NCBI RefSeq assembly: GCF_004522155.1
Contig: NZ_SDEA01000002.1
Location: forward strand, 1 to 64,000
From: Paracoccus luteus
GTDB lineage: Bacteria; Pseudomonadota; Alphaproteobacteria; Rhodobacterales; Rhodobacteraceae
DNA length: 64,000 nucleotides
Reading direction: 5' to 3'
Shown in pieces: positions 26,187 through 34,340 of this stretch. Below the pieces are notes generated by a model. That model did not search any database. It saw only the letters and a list, made by a program, of their open reading frames with translations, and was not told the DNA's origin. Positions within the stretch are counted from its first letter, which is position 1, and each line of letters starts with the position of its first letter. A program made the translations under genes and the position numbers.

Positions 26187-27361
26187 GCCGCCACCCTGCC
26201 GCGGGCGGCGTCGATCTGGTCGGGCGACAGCCCAAGGCGGCCCAGCACCTCGGCGGTGTCCTGCCCGACGGCCGGCACCTCGCCGCCGCCGGTGATCATG
26301 GCGCCGTCCACCTCGAACGGCAGCGACGGCGCGCGGAAGGGCGTGCCGTCCGGCAGATGCGACAGCGCCAGCCCGCCCGCCCGCATCACATGCGGGTCGT
26401 CATACATGTCCGACGGCCGCGCGATGGGGGAAAACGGGATGCCCATGCCTTCGAAATCGCGGCCCAGCGCGGCCGAGTTGCGCCCGGCGATGGCGCGCGC
26501 CACCACCGGCAGCGTGCGCGCCCGCGCGTTGATCTGGTCCATCCGGGTCTGCAGGCCAGGGTCGTCCAGCAGCTCCTGCAGGTCCAGATAGGAACACAGC
26601 GCCCGCCACTGTCCCTCGGTCACGGCGCCGACAAAGACCTGATGGCCGTCCAAGGTGTCGAAGATGTCATAGACCGGCCACGAGAAATCGCGTTCCGGCA
26701 TGGGCGGCGGGTTCACGCCCTCAAGCTCGAACTGGACCATGTGCTGGGCGACCAGCAGCAGGCAGTTCTCGAACAACCCGATGCGGATCGACCGGCCCTT
26801 GCCGGTCCGCTCACGCTCCATCAGGGCGGCGACGACGGACAGCGCGCCGAACAGCCCGCCCATGATGTCGTTGGCCGACGATCCGACCCGCAGCGGCCGG
26901 CCGCTGGGCCCGGTCATATAGGCCAGCCCTGTCATCATCTGCACCACCTCGTCCAGCGCGGTGCGGTTTTCATAAGGGCCGGACAGGAACCCCTTGTGCG
27001 ACGCGAGGATCAGCCGCGGAAAGCGCCGGCGCAGGTCGTCGGGATCGGCGCCCATGCGGGCCAGCGACTGGTCGCGGAAATTGTCCACGAAGACGTCGGC
27101 GGTTTCCAGCAGCCGGTCCAGCGCGGCGCGCCCGGCGGGCGAGGCGCTGTCGATCTGGACCGATTTCTTGCCCCGGTTGAACAGCGGAAAGAACGGCCGC
27201 CCCATGCCCGACAGCGCGCGGGTCTTGTCGCCCTGCGGCGGTTCGACCTTGATGACCTCGGCGCCCAGGAACCCCAGGAACATGCCGCAGGACGGCCCCA
27301 TGATCATGTGGCTCATCTCGACGACCCGGATGCCGGCCAGCGGCGCGAATTCTTGTGTCAT
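26183..27361 (-). CDS. Family III (CaiB/BaiF) CoA transferase
   Basis: A 392-residue protein starting MTQEFAPLAGIRVVEMSHMI with the family's GAEVIKVEPP near 38, VFVDNFR near 90 and the catalytic Asp165 in GSSANDIMGG, matching Asp169 of formyl-CoA transferase. It moves CoA between carboxylic acids. First gene of the minus-strand operon with the lyase and TRAP genes, divergent from a LysR regulator. Activation of an imported dicarboxylate such as 3-hydroxy-3-methylglutarate is inferred from the neighbouring lyase. Confidence 0.92.
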   Translation of the reverse strand: MTQEFAPLAGIRVVEMSHMIMGPSCGMFLGFLGAEVIKVEPPQGDKTRALSGMGRPFFPLFNRGKKSVQIDSASPAGRAALDRLLETADVFVDNFRDQSLARMGADPDDLRRRFPRLILASHKGFLSGPYENRTALDEVVQMMTGLAYMTGPSGRPLRVGSSANDIMGGLFGALSVVAALMERERTGKGRSIRIGLFENCLLLVAQHMVQFELEGVNPPPMPERDFSWPVYDIFDTLDGHQVFVGAVTEGQWRALCSYLDLQELLDDPGLQTRMDQINARARTLPVVARAIAGRNSAALGRDFEGMGIPFSPIARPSDMYDDPHVMRAGGLALSHLPDGTPFRAPSLPFEVDGAMITGGGEVPAVGQDTAEVLGRLGLSPDQIDAARGRVAA

Positions 27362-27408
27362 GCGGCCCTCCTGCCCCGGACCCTAGCGGCGGGCGACGTT
27401 GCGTGAAA

Positions 27409-27423
27409 TTACAGAGTATGTAA
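27409..27423. promoter_or_regulatory. Candidate LysR-type operator
   Basis: TTAC-AGAGTAT-GTAA is an interrupted palindrome containing the T-N11-A core of LysR sites. It lies in the only AT-rich patch between the divergent CoA transferase and lysR genes, 26 bases before the lysR start. It probably controls both directions. Confidence 0.6.
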
Positions 27424-27448
27424 AAAATCGTTCGAGGAATTGGAAAGC

Positions 27449-28399
27449 ATGGACAGCCGCCAGCTGCGCTATTTCGCCGCCATCCACGACGCGGGCAGCC
27501 TGTCGGCGGCGGCGGCGGCGGAACATGTCGCCGTGTCGGCGCTGAGCTATCATCTGGCGAACCTGGAATCGGAACTGGGCGTGACGCTGTTTTCGCGCAA
27601 GCCGCGGGGGCTTGCGCCGACGGCGGCGGGGCGGCGGCTTTACACCCACGCCCGCGCCGTCCTGCGCGCCATCGACGACGCCAGGACCGACCTGTCCGCC
27701 GCGCGCGAGGGGGTGTCGGGCGAGGTGTCGATCGGGCTGGCCTATTCCGCGGTCAAGGCCATCGGGCTGGAACTGGCCCGCCGGGTGCTGACCGATCACC
27801 CAAGCCTGCGGCTGGTGCTGACCGAAAGCCTGTCGGGGACGACGCTGCTGCACCTGCAGTCGGTCGATGTCGATCTGGCGCTGGTCTATAACCCGCCGCC
27901 CACGCCGCTGCTGGACTGCACCCCGCTGCTCGAGGAACGGATGGTCCTGCTGGGCCGCCCCGACATCGTGGGCGACCGCCCCGATCCCATCACCGTGGCC
28001 GAGGTGCTGGACCTGCCCATCATCCTGCTGCGCCAGGGCGTGTCGGCCCGCGCGCTGATGGAGGATTCGGCCCTGCTGCGAAAGCTGGAATCGCGGGCGC
28101 GGCTGCAGATGAACTCGGTCCAGGCCATCGGCGCCGCCCTGACCGAGGGGCTGGGCTGCGCCATCGGGACCGACCTGTTCATGCGCGAACGCCTGCAGGC
28201 GGGGGATATCGTCAGCCGCCCGATCATCGAGCCGACGCTGCATCGCACGCTGTATCTGTGCCAGCTGACCGACCGCCCGCCAACCGTCGCGCGCGAGGTG
28301 ATGCACGCGCTGATCACCGAGCTGGTGTTCAAGGCGGTGGCCGACGGCACATGGAAGGCCACGCCGATCGCCCCCGCGCGCGTCAGGCGGCCCGGCTAA
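27449..28399 (+). CDS. LysR-family transcriptional regulator
   Basis: A 316-residue regulator. It starts MDSRQLRYFAAIHDAGSLSAAA, with the helix-turn-helix in residues ~15-40 (AAEHVAVSALSYHLANLE) and the family LFSRKPRGLAPTAAGR. Residues ~90-290 form the co-inducer-binding domain. The AlaValSer...TyrHis helix resembles NAC/Cbl-type LysR proteins. It is divergent from the CoA transferase-TRAP operon and is its likely activator. ATG 27449 follows GAGGAA; a TTG nine bases earlier is also possible. Its stop codon overlaps that of the convergent cobD. Confidence 0.93.
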   Translation: MDSRQLRYFAAIHDAGSLSAAAAAEHVAVSALSYHLANLESELGVTLFSRKPRGLAPTAAGRRLYTHARAVLRAIDDARTDLSAAREGVSGEVSIGLAYSAVKAIGLELARRVLTDHPSLRLVLTESLSGTTLLHLQSVDVDLALVYNPPPTPLLDCTPLLEERMVLLGRPDIVGDRPDPITVAEVLDLPIILLRQGVSARALMEDSALLRKLESRARLQMNSVQAIGAALTEGLGCAIGTDLFMRERLQAGDIVSRPIIEPTLHRTLYLCQLTDRPPTVAREVMHALITELVFKAVADGTWKATPIAPARVRRPG

Positions 28400-29352
28400 A
28401 GCGGCGGGAAACCCGCCGGCGCAAGGCCGCCCAGCGCCACACCGGCCAGCACCAGACCGGCCAGCGCCACGGCCCGGCGGAACACCGCCAGTCCCTGCGC
28501 CAGCGCCCGCGGTCCGGGGTCCGCCGCCGCGCCGTTGATCCAGGGTTCGGGCGCGATACGGTCGGCATAGGCGCGCGGGCCGGACAGCCGCACCCCCAGC
28601 GCACCCGCCATCGCCGATTCGGGCCAGCCGCCGTTCGGCGACCGGTGCCGGGGCGCATCCGCGCGCGCCACCCGCCACGAGGCCGCCGGCCGCCCGCCCG
28701 CCAGCGCGATCAGCCCCGCCGTCAGCCGGGCGGGGATCAGGTTCGCGGCATCGTCGATGCGCGCCGCCGCCCAGCCGAAATCGGCATGGCGCGGCGTGCG
28801 GTGGCCGATCATCGAATCCAGCGTGTTGACGGCCTTGTAGGCGGCGATGCCCGGCAGCCCCGCCACCGCCCCCCAGAATAGCGGCGCGATGACCCCGTCC
28901 GACGCGTTCTCGGCCAGGCTTTCCAGCGCCGCGCGGGCGATGCCGCCCCGGTCCAACCGCTGCGGGTCGCGCCCGACGATCATCGCCACGGCCTGCCGCG
29001 CGCCCCCGATGTCGCCCGCCGCCAGCGGGCGGGCCACGGCCGCGACGTGATCGTGCAGCGACCGTGCGGCGACCAGCGGCCAGGCCAGCACCCCGACCAA
29101 CAGCGCGCCCGCCCATCCTCCCGGCAGCACCCCCTGCGCCAATGCCCCGGCCGCCGCCGCCGCGACCACCAACAGCGCCGCCGCCGTCCCCTTGGCCCGG
29201 CGGCCCCGGCCCCGGTTCCAGCGCCGGTCCAGCGCCGCGACCAGCGCGCCGATCCACGTCACCGGATGGCCCACGCGGGCATAAAGCCGCGCCGGCCAGC
29301 CCAGCGCGGCATCCAGCGCCAGCGCCGCCAGCATCGCCAGCGCCATCGTCAT
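28396..29352 (-). CDS. cobD: Adenosylcobinamide-phosphate synthase CobD/CbiB
   Basis: A 318-residue integral membrane protein that attaches aminopropanol phosphate to adenosylcobyric acid. CbiB-family blocks: LALDAALGWPARLYARVGHPVTW at the start, AALESLAENASDGVIAPLFW near 135, and AAYKAVNTLDSMIGH near 165, then NGGWPESAMAGALGVRLSGP. The start overlaps the bluE stop (ATGA). Corresponds to BluD of Rhodobacter capsulatus. Confidence 0.94.
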   Translation of the reverse strand: MTMALAMLAALALDAALGWPARLYARVGHPVTWIGALVAALDRRWNRGRGRRAKGTAAALLVVAAAAAGALAQGVLPGGWAGALLVGVLAWPLVAARSLHDHVAAVARPLAAGDIGGARQAVAMIVGRDPQRLDRGGIARAALESLAENASDGVIAPLFWGAVAGLPGIAAYKAVNTLDSMIGHRTPRHADFGWAAARIDDAANLIPARLTAGLIALAGGRPAASWRVARADAPRHRSPNGGWPESAMAGALGVRLSGPRAYADRIAPEPWINGAAADPGPRALAQGLAVFRRAVALAGLVLAGVALGGLAPAGFPPL

Positions 29353-30134
29353 GGCAGCCCCGCGCGAAACCGCAGGACGCCCGAAAACTCCATGTCGCGC
29401 AGCGCGGCGGCCAGCCGGGCGGGGACGGTGCCGGGGGCAAAGACCAGCCCCTGCGCCGACCCGGTATGCGCCGCGACCCAGCCCAGCGCCCCCGTGGCGC
29501 GGACGAGGCCCGCGGCCACGCCCCGCGTCCCCAGCCGGCGCGCGGCCGATTCGGATGCCAGCGCCGCCTGCGTGGCCAGATCGGGCCGCCAGCGCGCGAC
29601 CAGATCGGCGATGTGGGGGAAATCGTCGTCGGCCGGATCGGTGCGCCGGGGCGGGCCGACGAACCCGCCCACGATCTCGCACCTTGCCAGCGGCGCCATG
29701 CGGCCCAGAACCCGCCCTTGGCGCGAGGCCCACAGGACGGTCGCCGCGTCGTCCAGCATCAGCGGGTCGGACGCGCCCTCGGCCGCGACGCAGGCCCGCG
29801 CCAGCCGCAGGGGATCGCCGCGCCAGCCCGCCGCGCGCGCCAGCGCCACCAGCGCGGCGGTGGACATGCCCGCGCCCCCGCCCGGCGGCGCCTCGGCCCG
29901 CAGAACGACGCGGCCCGGCAGCGGCAGGCCCAGCGCCGTCAGGAACCGCCGCGCGCGGGCGGGCGCGACCAGCCCGCCATGCAGCGCAAGGCCGCGCCCG
30001 CCTGCGGCCCACGCGGTCACGCCCAGCGCCGGACAGGGCAGCGTCAGCAGCGCGACCGGCCCGTCGGGGCCAAGCCGGCCCTGCAACAGCTCGCCGAAAT
30101 GACCGGCAACGCGGACCCCTGGCGGCCCTTTCAT
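29349..30134 (-). CDS. bluE: L-threonine kinase of the PduX/BluE type (GHMP kinase)
   Basis: A 261-residue GHMP-type kinase. VRVAGHFGELLQG at the start resembles the PduX N-terminus, and AEAPPGGGAGMSTAALV near residue 80 is the ATP-binding GHMP motif. The predicted product is L-threonine O-3-phosphate, feeding CobC and CobD. BluE of Rhodobacterales was shown to have this activity, and its gene neighbours cobD. Gene order phosphatase-kinase-cobD agrees with the R. capsulatus bluF-bluE-bluD order as I recall it. ATGA overlaps on both sides. The symbol rests on context as well as sequence. Confidence 0.78.
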   Translation of the reverse strand: MKGPPGVRVAGHFGELLQGRLGPDGPVALLTLPCPALGVTAWAAGGRGLALHGGLVAPARARRFLTALGLPLPGRVVLRAEAPPGGGAGMSTAALVALARAAGWRGDPLRLARACVAAEGASDPLMLDDAATVLWASRQGRVLGRMAPLARCEIVGGFVGPPRRTDPADDDFPHIADLVARWRPDLATQAALASESAARRLGTRGVAAGLVRATGALGWVAAHTGSAQGLVFAPGTVPARLAAALRDMEFSGVLRFRAGLP

Positions 30135-30733
30135 GCGACGGTCCGGTTCACGCAGGTGACGGCCCAGCCTGCGGGGTGCGCCTCGATCACGGTCAGGGAC
30201 AGGGGGGCCACGCGGAACGCCAGCGCCCCGGCCGTGCTGCCCGTCGCCCGCGCGATGGCGGCGCGCACGGTGCCCGCGTGGGCCACGACGGCGATGCGGC
30301 CGCCACGGCGGGCCAGATCCTCCAGCGCGGGGATGGTGCGGTCGCACAGCGCGGCAAAGCTCTCGCCGCCGGGGGGCGCGGTGCGGGCCAGTTCGTCGGC
30401 GGTGATGGGGCCGAGGTCGGGCAGATGGGCATAGGCCGCGCCCTCCCACGCGCCGAAATCCTGTTCCCACAGGCGGGCGTCCTGATCGACGTCGGCGCCG
30501 GGCCACAGCGCCGCCGCCGTCAGGCGGCAGCGCAGCGCGGGGCTGGCGGCGATGCGGTCCACCGGCCCCGCAAGCGCCGCCAGCGCGGCGGCGGCCGCCG
30601 CATCCACCGCTGCCGACACGTCGCGCCGCCCCGCCAGCCGGCCCTGATCGTCCGACGGCGCGTGGCGGATCAGGATCAGCGTCGCGACGCGCGGCGCGGG
30701 CAAGGGGGCGGGCAGGTCGGGGGGCGGGATCAC
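30131..30733 (-). CDS. Histidine phosphatase family protein (possible alpha-ribazole phosphatase)
   Basis: A 200-residue phosphoglycerate-mutase-like enzyme. The catalytic LIRHAPSDDQGR lies near residue 21, ASPALRCRLTAA is the second conserved arginine region, GAWEG follows, and VVAHAGTVRA holds the second catalytic histidine. In B12 loci such proteins dephosphorylate alpha-ribazole phosphate or adenosylcobalamin phosphate. GTG at 30733 is chosen because an AGGAAA ribosome binding site lies before it. It leads the bluE-cobD operon. Confidence 0.85.
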   Translation of the reverse strand: MIPPPDLPAPLPAPRVATLILIRHAPSDDQGRLAGRRDVSAAVDAAAAAALAALAGPVDRIAASPALRCRLTAAALWPGADVDQDARLWEQDFGAWEGAAYAHLPDLGPITADELARTAPPGGESFAALCDRTIPALEDLARRGGRIAVVAHAGTVRAAIARATGSTAGALAFRVAPLSLTVIEAHPAGWAVTCVNRTVA

Positions 30734-30840
30734 GGTTTCCTGCTTTCGGCGGCCCCGCGTTTCTGCTTTGTCGGGGCGCGGGGAACAAGACCCGCCCTGC
30801 CCCAACCCCACCCTCACGCCCCATTCCCCGCGAAGCGACC

Positions 30841-31365
30841 ATGACCCGCATCACCCTGATCACCGGCGGCGCCCGGTCCGGCAAAAGCCGGATCGCCGAG
30901 ACGCTGGCCCTGCGGGCGGGCCGCGCCGTCTATCTGGCCACGGCCGAGGCCCGCGACGCCGAGATGGCCGACCGCATCAAGGCCCACCGCGAGCGGCGGG
31001 GGCCGCAGTGGACCGACCGGGCCGCGCCCCTGGACCTGCCCGCGGCGCTGGCCGAAACCGACGGCATGGGGCCGCGGCTGGTCGACTGCCTGACCCTGTG
31101 GCTGACCAACCTGATGCTGGGCGGCCACGACATCGACGCGGCCGCCGCCGCCCTGCTGGCCGCGCTTGGGACCGCCCGCGATCCCGTGGTCCTTGTCACC
31201 AACGAGGTCGGCGCGGGCATCGTGCCCGACAACGCGCTGGCGCGGCGGTTCCGCGACGCGGCGGGGCTGTTGAACCAGCAGGTCGCGGCGGCCGCCGACC
31301 GGGTGGTGCTGGTCGCCTGCGGACTACCGCTGGTCCTGAAGGGACCGGCCCTGGATAAGGATTGA
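30841..31365 (+). CDS. cobP: Bifunctional adenosylcobinamide kinase / GTP guanylyltransferase
   Basis: A 174-residue CobU/CobP protein that phosphorylates adenosylcobinamide and adds GMP. The N-terminal P-loop is TGGARSGKSR (residues 8-17). Conserved follow-ons are YLATAEARDAEMADRI, HRERRGPQW, LVDCLTLWLTNL, and TNEVGAGIVPDNALARRFRD. It is the first of three genes cobP-cobT-cobS with very short spacing, and divergent from the phosphatase gene. Confidence 0.96.
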   Translation: MTRITLITGGARSGKSRIAETLALRAGRAVYLATAEARDAEMADRIKAHRERRGPQWTDRAAPLDLPAALAETDGMGPRLVDCLTLWLTNLMLGGHDIDAAAAALLAALGTARDPVVLVTNEVGAGIVPDNALARRFRDAAGLLNQQVAAAADRVVLVACGLPLVLKGPALDKD

Positions 31366-31367
31366 CG

Positions 31368-32352
31368 ATGAGCCTTGATTTCGCGGCGCTGACCGCCGAC
31401 CTGACCGCCCCCGACGCCGCCGCGGTGGACGCCGCGCGCGCGGCAGGACAGCCTGACCAAACCCCCCGGATCGCTGGGCCGGCTTGAGGATCTGGCGGTG
31501 TTCATGGCCGGCTGGCAGGGCACCGCCCGCCCCCGCATCGACCGCGCGCAGGTGATCGTCTTTGCGGGCAACCACGGGGTCTGCGATCAGGGCGTGAACC
31601 CGTTCCCGCAGGCGGTGACGGCGCTGATGGTGGACAATTTCCGCGCTGGCGGCGCGGCGGTGAACCAGCTTGCGCGGGTGGCCGGTGCCGACCTGTCGGT
31701 CGTGGCGCTGGATCTGGACCGACCCACCGCCGATTTCACCCAAGGCCCGGCAATGGATGACGCAGCCCTTGCCGATGCGCTGGACCGCGGCCGCGCGGCG
31801 GTCGATCCCGCCGCGCAGGTGGTGGCGCTGGGCGAGATGGGGATCGGCAATTCCACCGTCGCGGCCGCGCTGTGCGCGGCGCTGCTGGGCGGTCCAGCCG
31901 GGGACTGGACCGGCGCGGGCACCGGCGCCGATGACGCGACGATGGCGCGCAAGCGCGCGGCGGTGACGGCGGGTGCGGCGCGCGCCCGCGGCCTGCCGCC
32001 GCTGCAGGTGCTGGCGGCCATCGGCGGGCGCGAGCAGGCGGCGATCTGCGGCGCGATCCTTGCCGCGCGCGCGGCGCGGGTGCCGGTGATGCTGGACGGC
32101 TTCATCTGCTGCGCGGCGGCGCTGGTGTTGCACGCGGCCGACCCGCGGCTGCTGGACCACTGCCTGATCGGGCACGCCAGCGCCGAACCGGGCCACGCGG
32201 CGCTGTGCGCGGCCTTGGGCAAGCAGCCGATCCTGGATCTGGGAATGCGGCTGGGCGAGGGGTCCGGCGCCGCTGTGGCGCTGTCGATCCTGCGCCACGC
32301 GCTGGCGATGCACGACGGCATGGCGACATTCGCCGAGGCGGGCATCGGGTGA
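31368..32352 (+). pseudogene. cobT: Nicotinate-nucleotide:dimethylbenzimidazole phosphoribosyltransferase CobT, apparent frameshift near the start
   Basis: CobT activates the lower ligand by making alpha-ribazole phosphate. ATG 31368, two bases after cobP, reads MSLDFAALTADLTAPDAAAVD and then breaks at the CG run 31433-31442. In the next frame the conserved QDSLTKPPGSLGRLEDLAVF follows, with FAGNHGVCDQGVNPFP, LGEMGIGNSTVAAAL, AIGGREQAAI and GFICCAAALV. Adding one CG pair gives 328 residues. Starting later (GTG 31498) would lose the KPPGSLG substrate-binding motif. The stop overlaps the cobS GTG. Confidence 0.88.
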
Positions 32353-33098
32353 CTCGACCGGGGCAGGCGCATCGGGTGCGGCCCCGGCTGGATCAGGCGC
32401 GTCTGGCGCTGGCGCTGCTGACCCGGCTGCCCGTCGGGCGGATCGGGACCGCGCCGCCGATGGGGGCGTCGGCCTGGGCCTGGCCGCTGGCGGGGGCGGT
32501 CGTCGGGCTGGCGCAGGCGCTGGTGCTGGCGCTGCCGCTGGCCGCGCCGGTCGCCGCCGGGCTGGCGGTCGCCGCCGGGCTGGCCCTGACCGGCGCCCTG
32601 CACGAGGATGGGCTGGCCGACCTGGCCGACGGGCTGTCGGGCGGGCGCGATCCCGAGGGGCGGCTGGCGATCATGAAGGACAGCCGCATCGGCGCGCATG
32701 GCGCGGCGGCGCTGGTCGTGGCGCTGGGTCTGCGCTGGACGGCGCTGACGCTGCTGGCGGGCTGGGACACGGCGGATGCCGCGCTGGCGCTGGCGGCGGC
32801 GGGGGCGGCCAGCCGTGGCCTTTTGCCCGCGATGCTGCTGCGCTTGCCGCTGGCCCGCGCGGGCGGCTTTGCGGCGGCGGCGCGGGCCGGGCTGACGCCC
32901 GCCGGTGCCGCCGTGGCGGCGCTGACCGGCGCGGCGATGCTGCTGGCGGCGGGGCCGTGGGCGCTGCCGCTTGCGGCGCTGGCGGCGGCAGGGATCGCGG
33001 CGCTGGCGCTGCGGCGTCTGGGCGGGATCACCGGCGACGTGCTGGGCGCGGCGCAGGTCGTGGCCGAACTGGCGGCGCTGGTCGTGCTGACCGCTTAG
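32349..33098 (+). CDS. cobS: Adenosylcobinamide-GDP ribazoletransferase (cobalamin-5'-phosphate synthase)
   Basis: A 249-residue membrane enzyme that joins adenosylcobinamide-GDP and alpha-ribazole, the last step of B12 synthesis. The family metal-binding motif is HEDGLADLADGLSGG near residue 81, then RLAIMKDSRIGAHGA near 103 and RLGGITGDVLGAAQVVAE near the C-terminus. GTG 32349 overlaps the cobT stop (GTGA). The final base of its TAG stop is the first base of an inserted element. Confidence 0.95.
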   Translation: MTRPGQAHRVRPRLDQARLALALLTRLPVGRIGTAPPMGASAWAWPLAGAVVGLAQALVLALPLAAPVAAGLAVAAGLALTGALHEDGLADLADGLSGGRDPEGRLAIMKDSRIGAHGAAALVVALGLRWTALTLLAGWDTADAALALAAAGAASRGLLPAMLLRLPLARAGGFAAAARAGLTPAGAAVAALTGAAMLLAAGPWALPLAALAAAGIAALALRRLGGITGDVLGAAQVVAELAALVVLTA

Positions 33099-33222
33099 GT
33101 TGTGAACCCATAAGTGCATTTCCGCAAAGTGGCCAATCTGCGGAAAATCGGCGCGCAACGACCTCGCGGCAGTGCACCCCGCCTGCTCAAGGCTGTGGAT
33201 GCGGGCTTATGAGTCCGCAACC
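33098..33222. mobile_element. 125-bp miniature inverted-repeat element between cobS and opgC
   Basis: The ends are GGTTGTGAACCCATAA (33098-33113) and, inverted, GGTTGCGGACTCATAA (33207-33222), matching at 13 of 16 positions. These resemble IS5-family terminal repeats. An internal hairpin TTTCCGCA (33119-33126)/TGCGGAAA (33139-33146) is present. There is no transposase. The left end provides the last base of the cobS stop; the right end encodes the last residues and stop of opgC. No clear target duplication was found. Confidence 0.65.
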
Positions 33223-34340
33223 CAGACCGCCGCGCGCCGCGCCTTGATCCGCAGCCAGACGAGGGCCACCAGCCACAGCGCGGCGATCACCCACAGATCG
33301 ACCGCCAGCAGGCGGCCCCAGCCCGCGCCCGGCGGCGTCATCGCCATCGCGTCGCCCAGCACCGACAGCAGCACGCAGGCGACAAAGCTGACCAGCCCGC
33401 CGCGCCCGATGACCGCCAGCGCGCGCCCCGGCCCGGTCGCCGCCGCCCATGAGAACAGCCCCGACAGCGGCACGGCGACCAGCCAGCTGGCCGCCATGAT
33501 CGCCGCAAAGCGCACCCAGTCCAGCGACCATTTGTCCACCGAGCCGACGGCGTGCCACATGGCGTCGGCCAGCCGCTTGCCGTCCGGCCCCATGCGCCAC
33601 AGCGTCACCATCCCCAGCGAGTAGATCGTCACCACCGCCGCCAGCAGCGTCAGCGCCGCGGCATGGCGGCGCAGCGCCGGCATGAAGCGGTGGCGGAACA
33701 GCCCCATCGCCACGCCCGCGTGAAACAGCATCTGCCAGCCGAAGGGGTTGAACAGCAGCCCGCCCTCGACCCGCTGGTTGGGCAGGGCGGCGTTCAGCGG
33801 CACCGCCACGGCCCACAGCGCCAGCGACCCGGCGGCGAACCGCCACGGCCAGCGCAGAAGGACCGGCACCGTCGCCGGGGCCAGCGCCAGCAGGATCACA
33901 TACAGCGCCAGAACGTCCAGCAGGTTCGGCTGCATCCACAGCAGGGCCAGCGTGCCCAGATAGCCCAGCGGGTTGTCGATCACCCAGTTGCCGTATTCGA
34001 ACCAGACCGCGGTGTGGACCAGCCCCGCCTCGCTCAGGCCCCGCGACAGCAGCGCCAGCAGGACGCCGCCGATGACCAGCGCCAGCCAGACCTGCCCCGC
34101 GCGGCGGAAAAACCGCCATTGCGCGGCCGCCAGCCCCTGGCGCGCCTGCACCTTGGTCCAGACCATGCCGACCAGGAACCCCGACAAAAGGACGAACAGC
34201 TCGGCCGCGTCGAAGATCGCGAAGTTGGTCAGCGTGACCATCCGCAGAACGCCCAGCGGCATGTGGTCCAGCATGATGCAGGCCAGTGCATAACCGCGCA
34301 GCATGTCCAGCGCGCCGATGCGGGCGGCGGGCTGCGTCAT
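33207..34340 (-). CDS. opgC: OpgC membrane protein (periplasmic glucan succinyltransferase)
   Basis: A 377-residue protein with about ten hydrophobic segments. The OpgC/acyltransferase-3 opening ALDMLRGYALACIMLDHMP and FAIFDAAELFVLLSGFLVGM are family hallmarks. It adds succinyl groups to osmoregulated periplasmic glucans. It overlaps opgH by 4 bases. Its C-terminal WVADS and stop codon are encoded by the right end of the neighbouring mobile element, so the native tail has been replaced. Confidence 0.9.
   Translation of the reverse strand: MTQPAARIGALDMLRGYALACIMLDHMPLGVLRMVTLTNFAIFDAAELFVLLSGFLVGMVWTKVQARQGLAAAQWRFFRRAGQVWLALVIGGVLLALLSRGLSEAGLVHTAVWFEYGNWVIDNPLGYLGTLALLWMQPNLLDVLALYVILLALAPATVPVLLRWPWRFAAGSLALWAVAVPLNAALPNQRVEGGLLFNPFGWQMLFHAGVAMGLFRHRFMPALRRHAAALTLLAAVVTIYSLGMVTLWRMGPDGKRLADAMWHAVGSVDKWSLDWVRFAAIMAASWLVAVPLSGLFSWAAATGPGRALAVIGRGGLVSFVACVLLSVLGDAMAMTPPGAGWGRLLAVDLWVIAALWLVALVWLRIKARRAAVWVADS

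Noticed and set aside
30734..30840. Possible third cobalamin riboswitch upstream of cobP
   Set aside because: The 107-base divergent gap has none of the B12 box or core blocks seen in the two real riboswitches.
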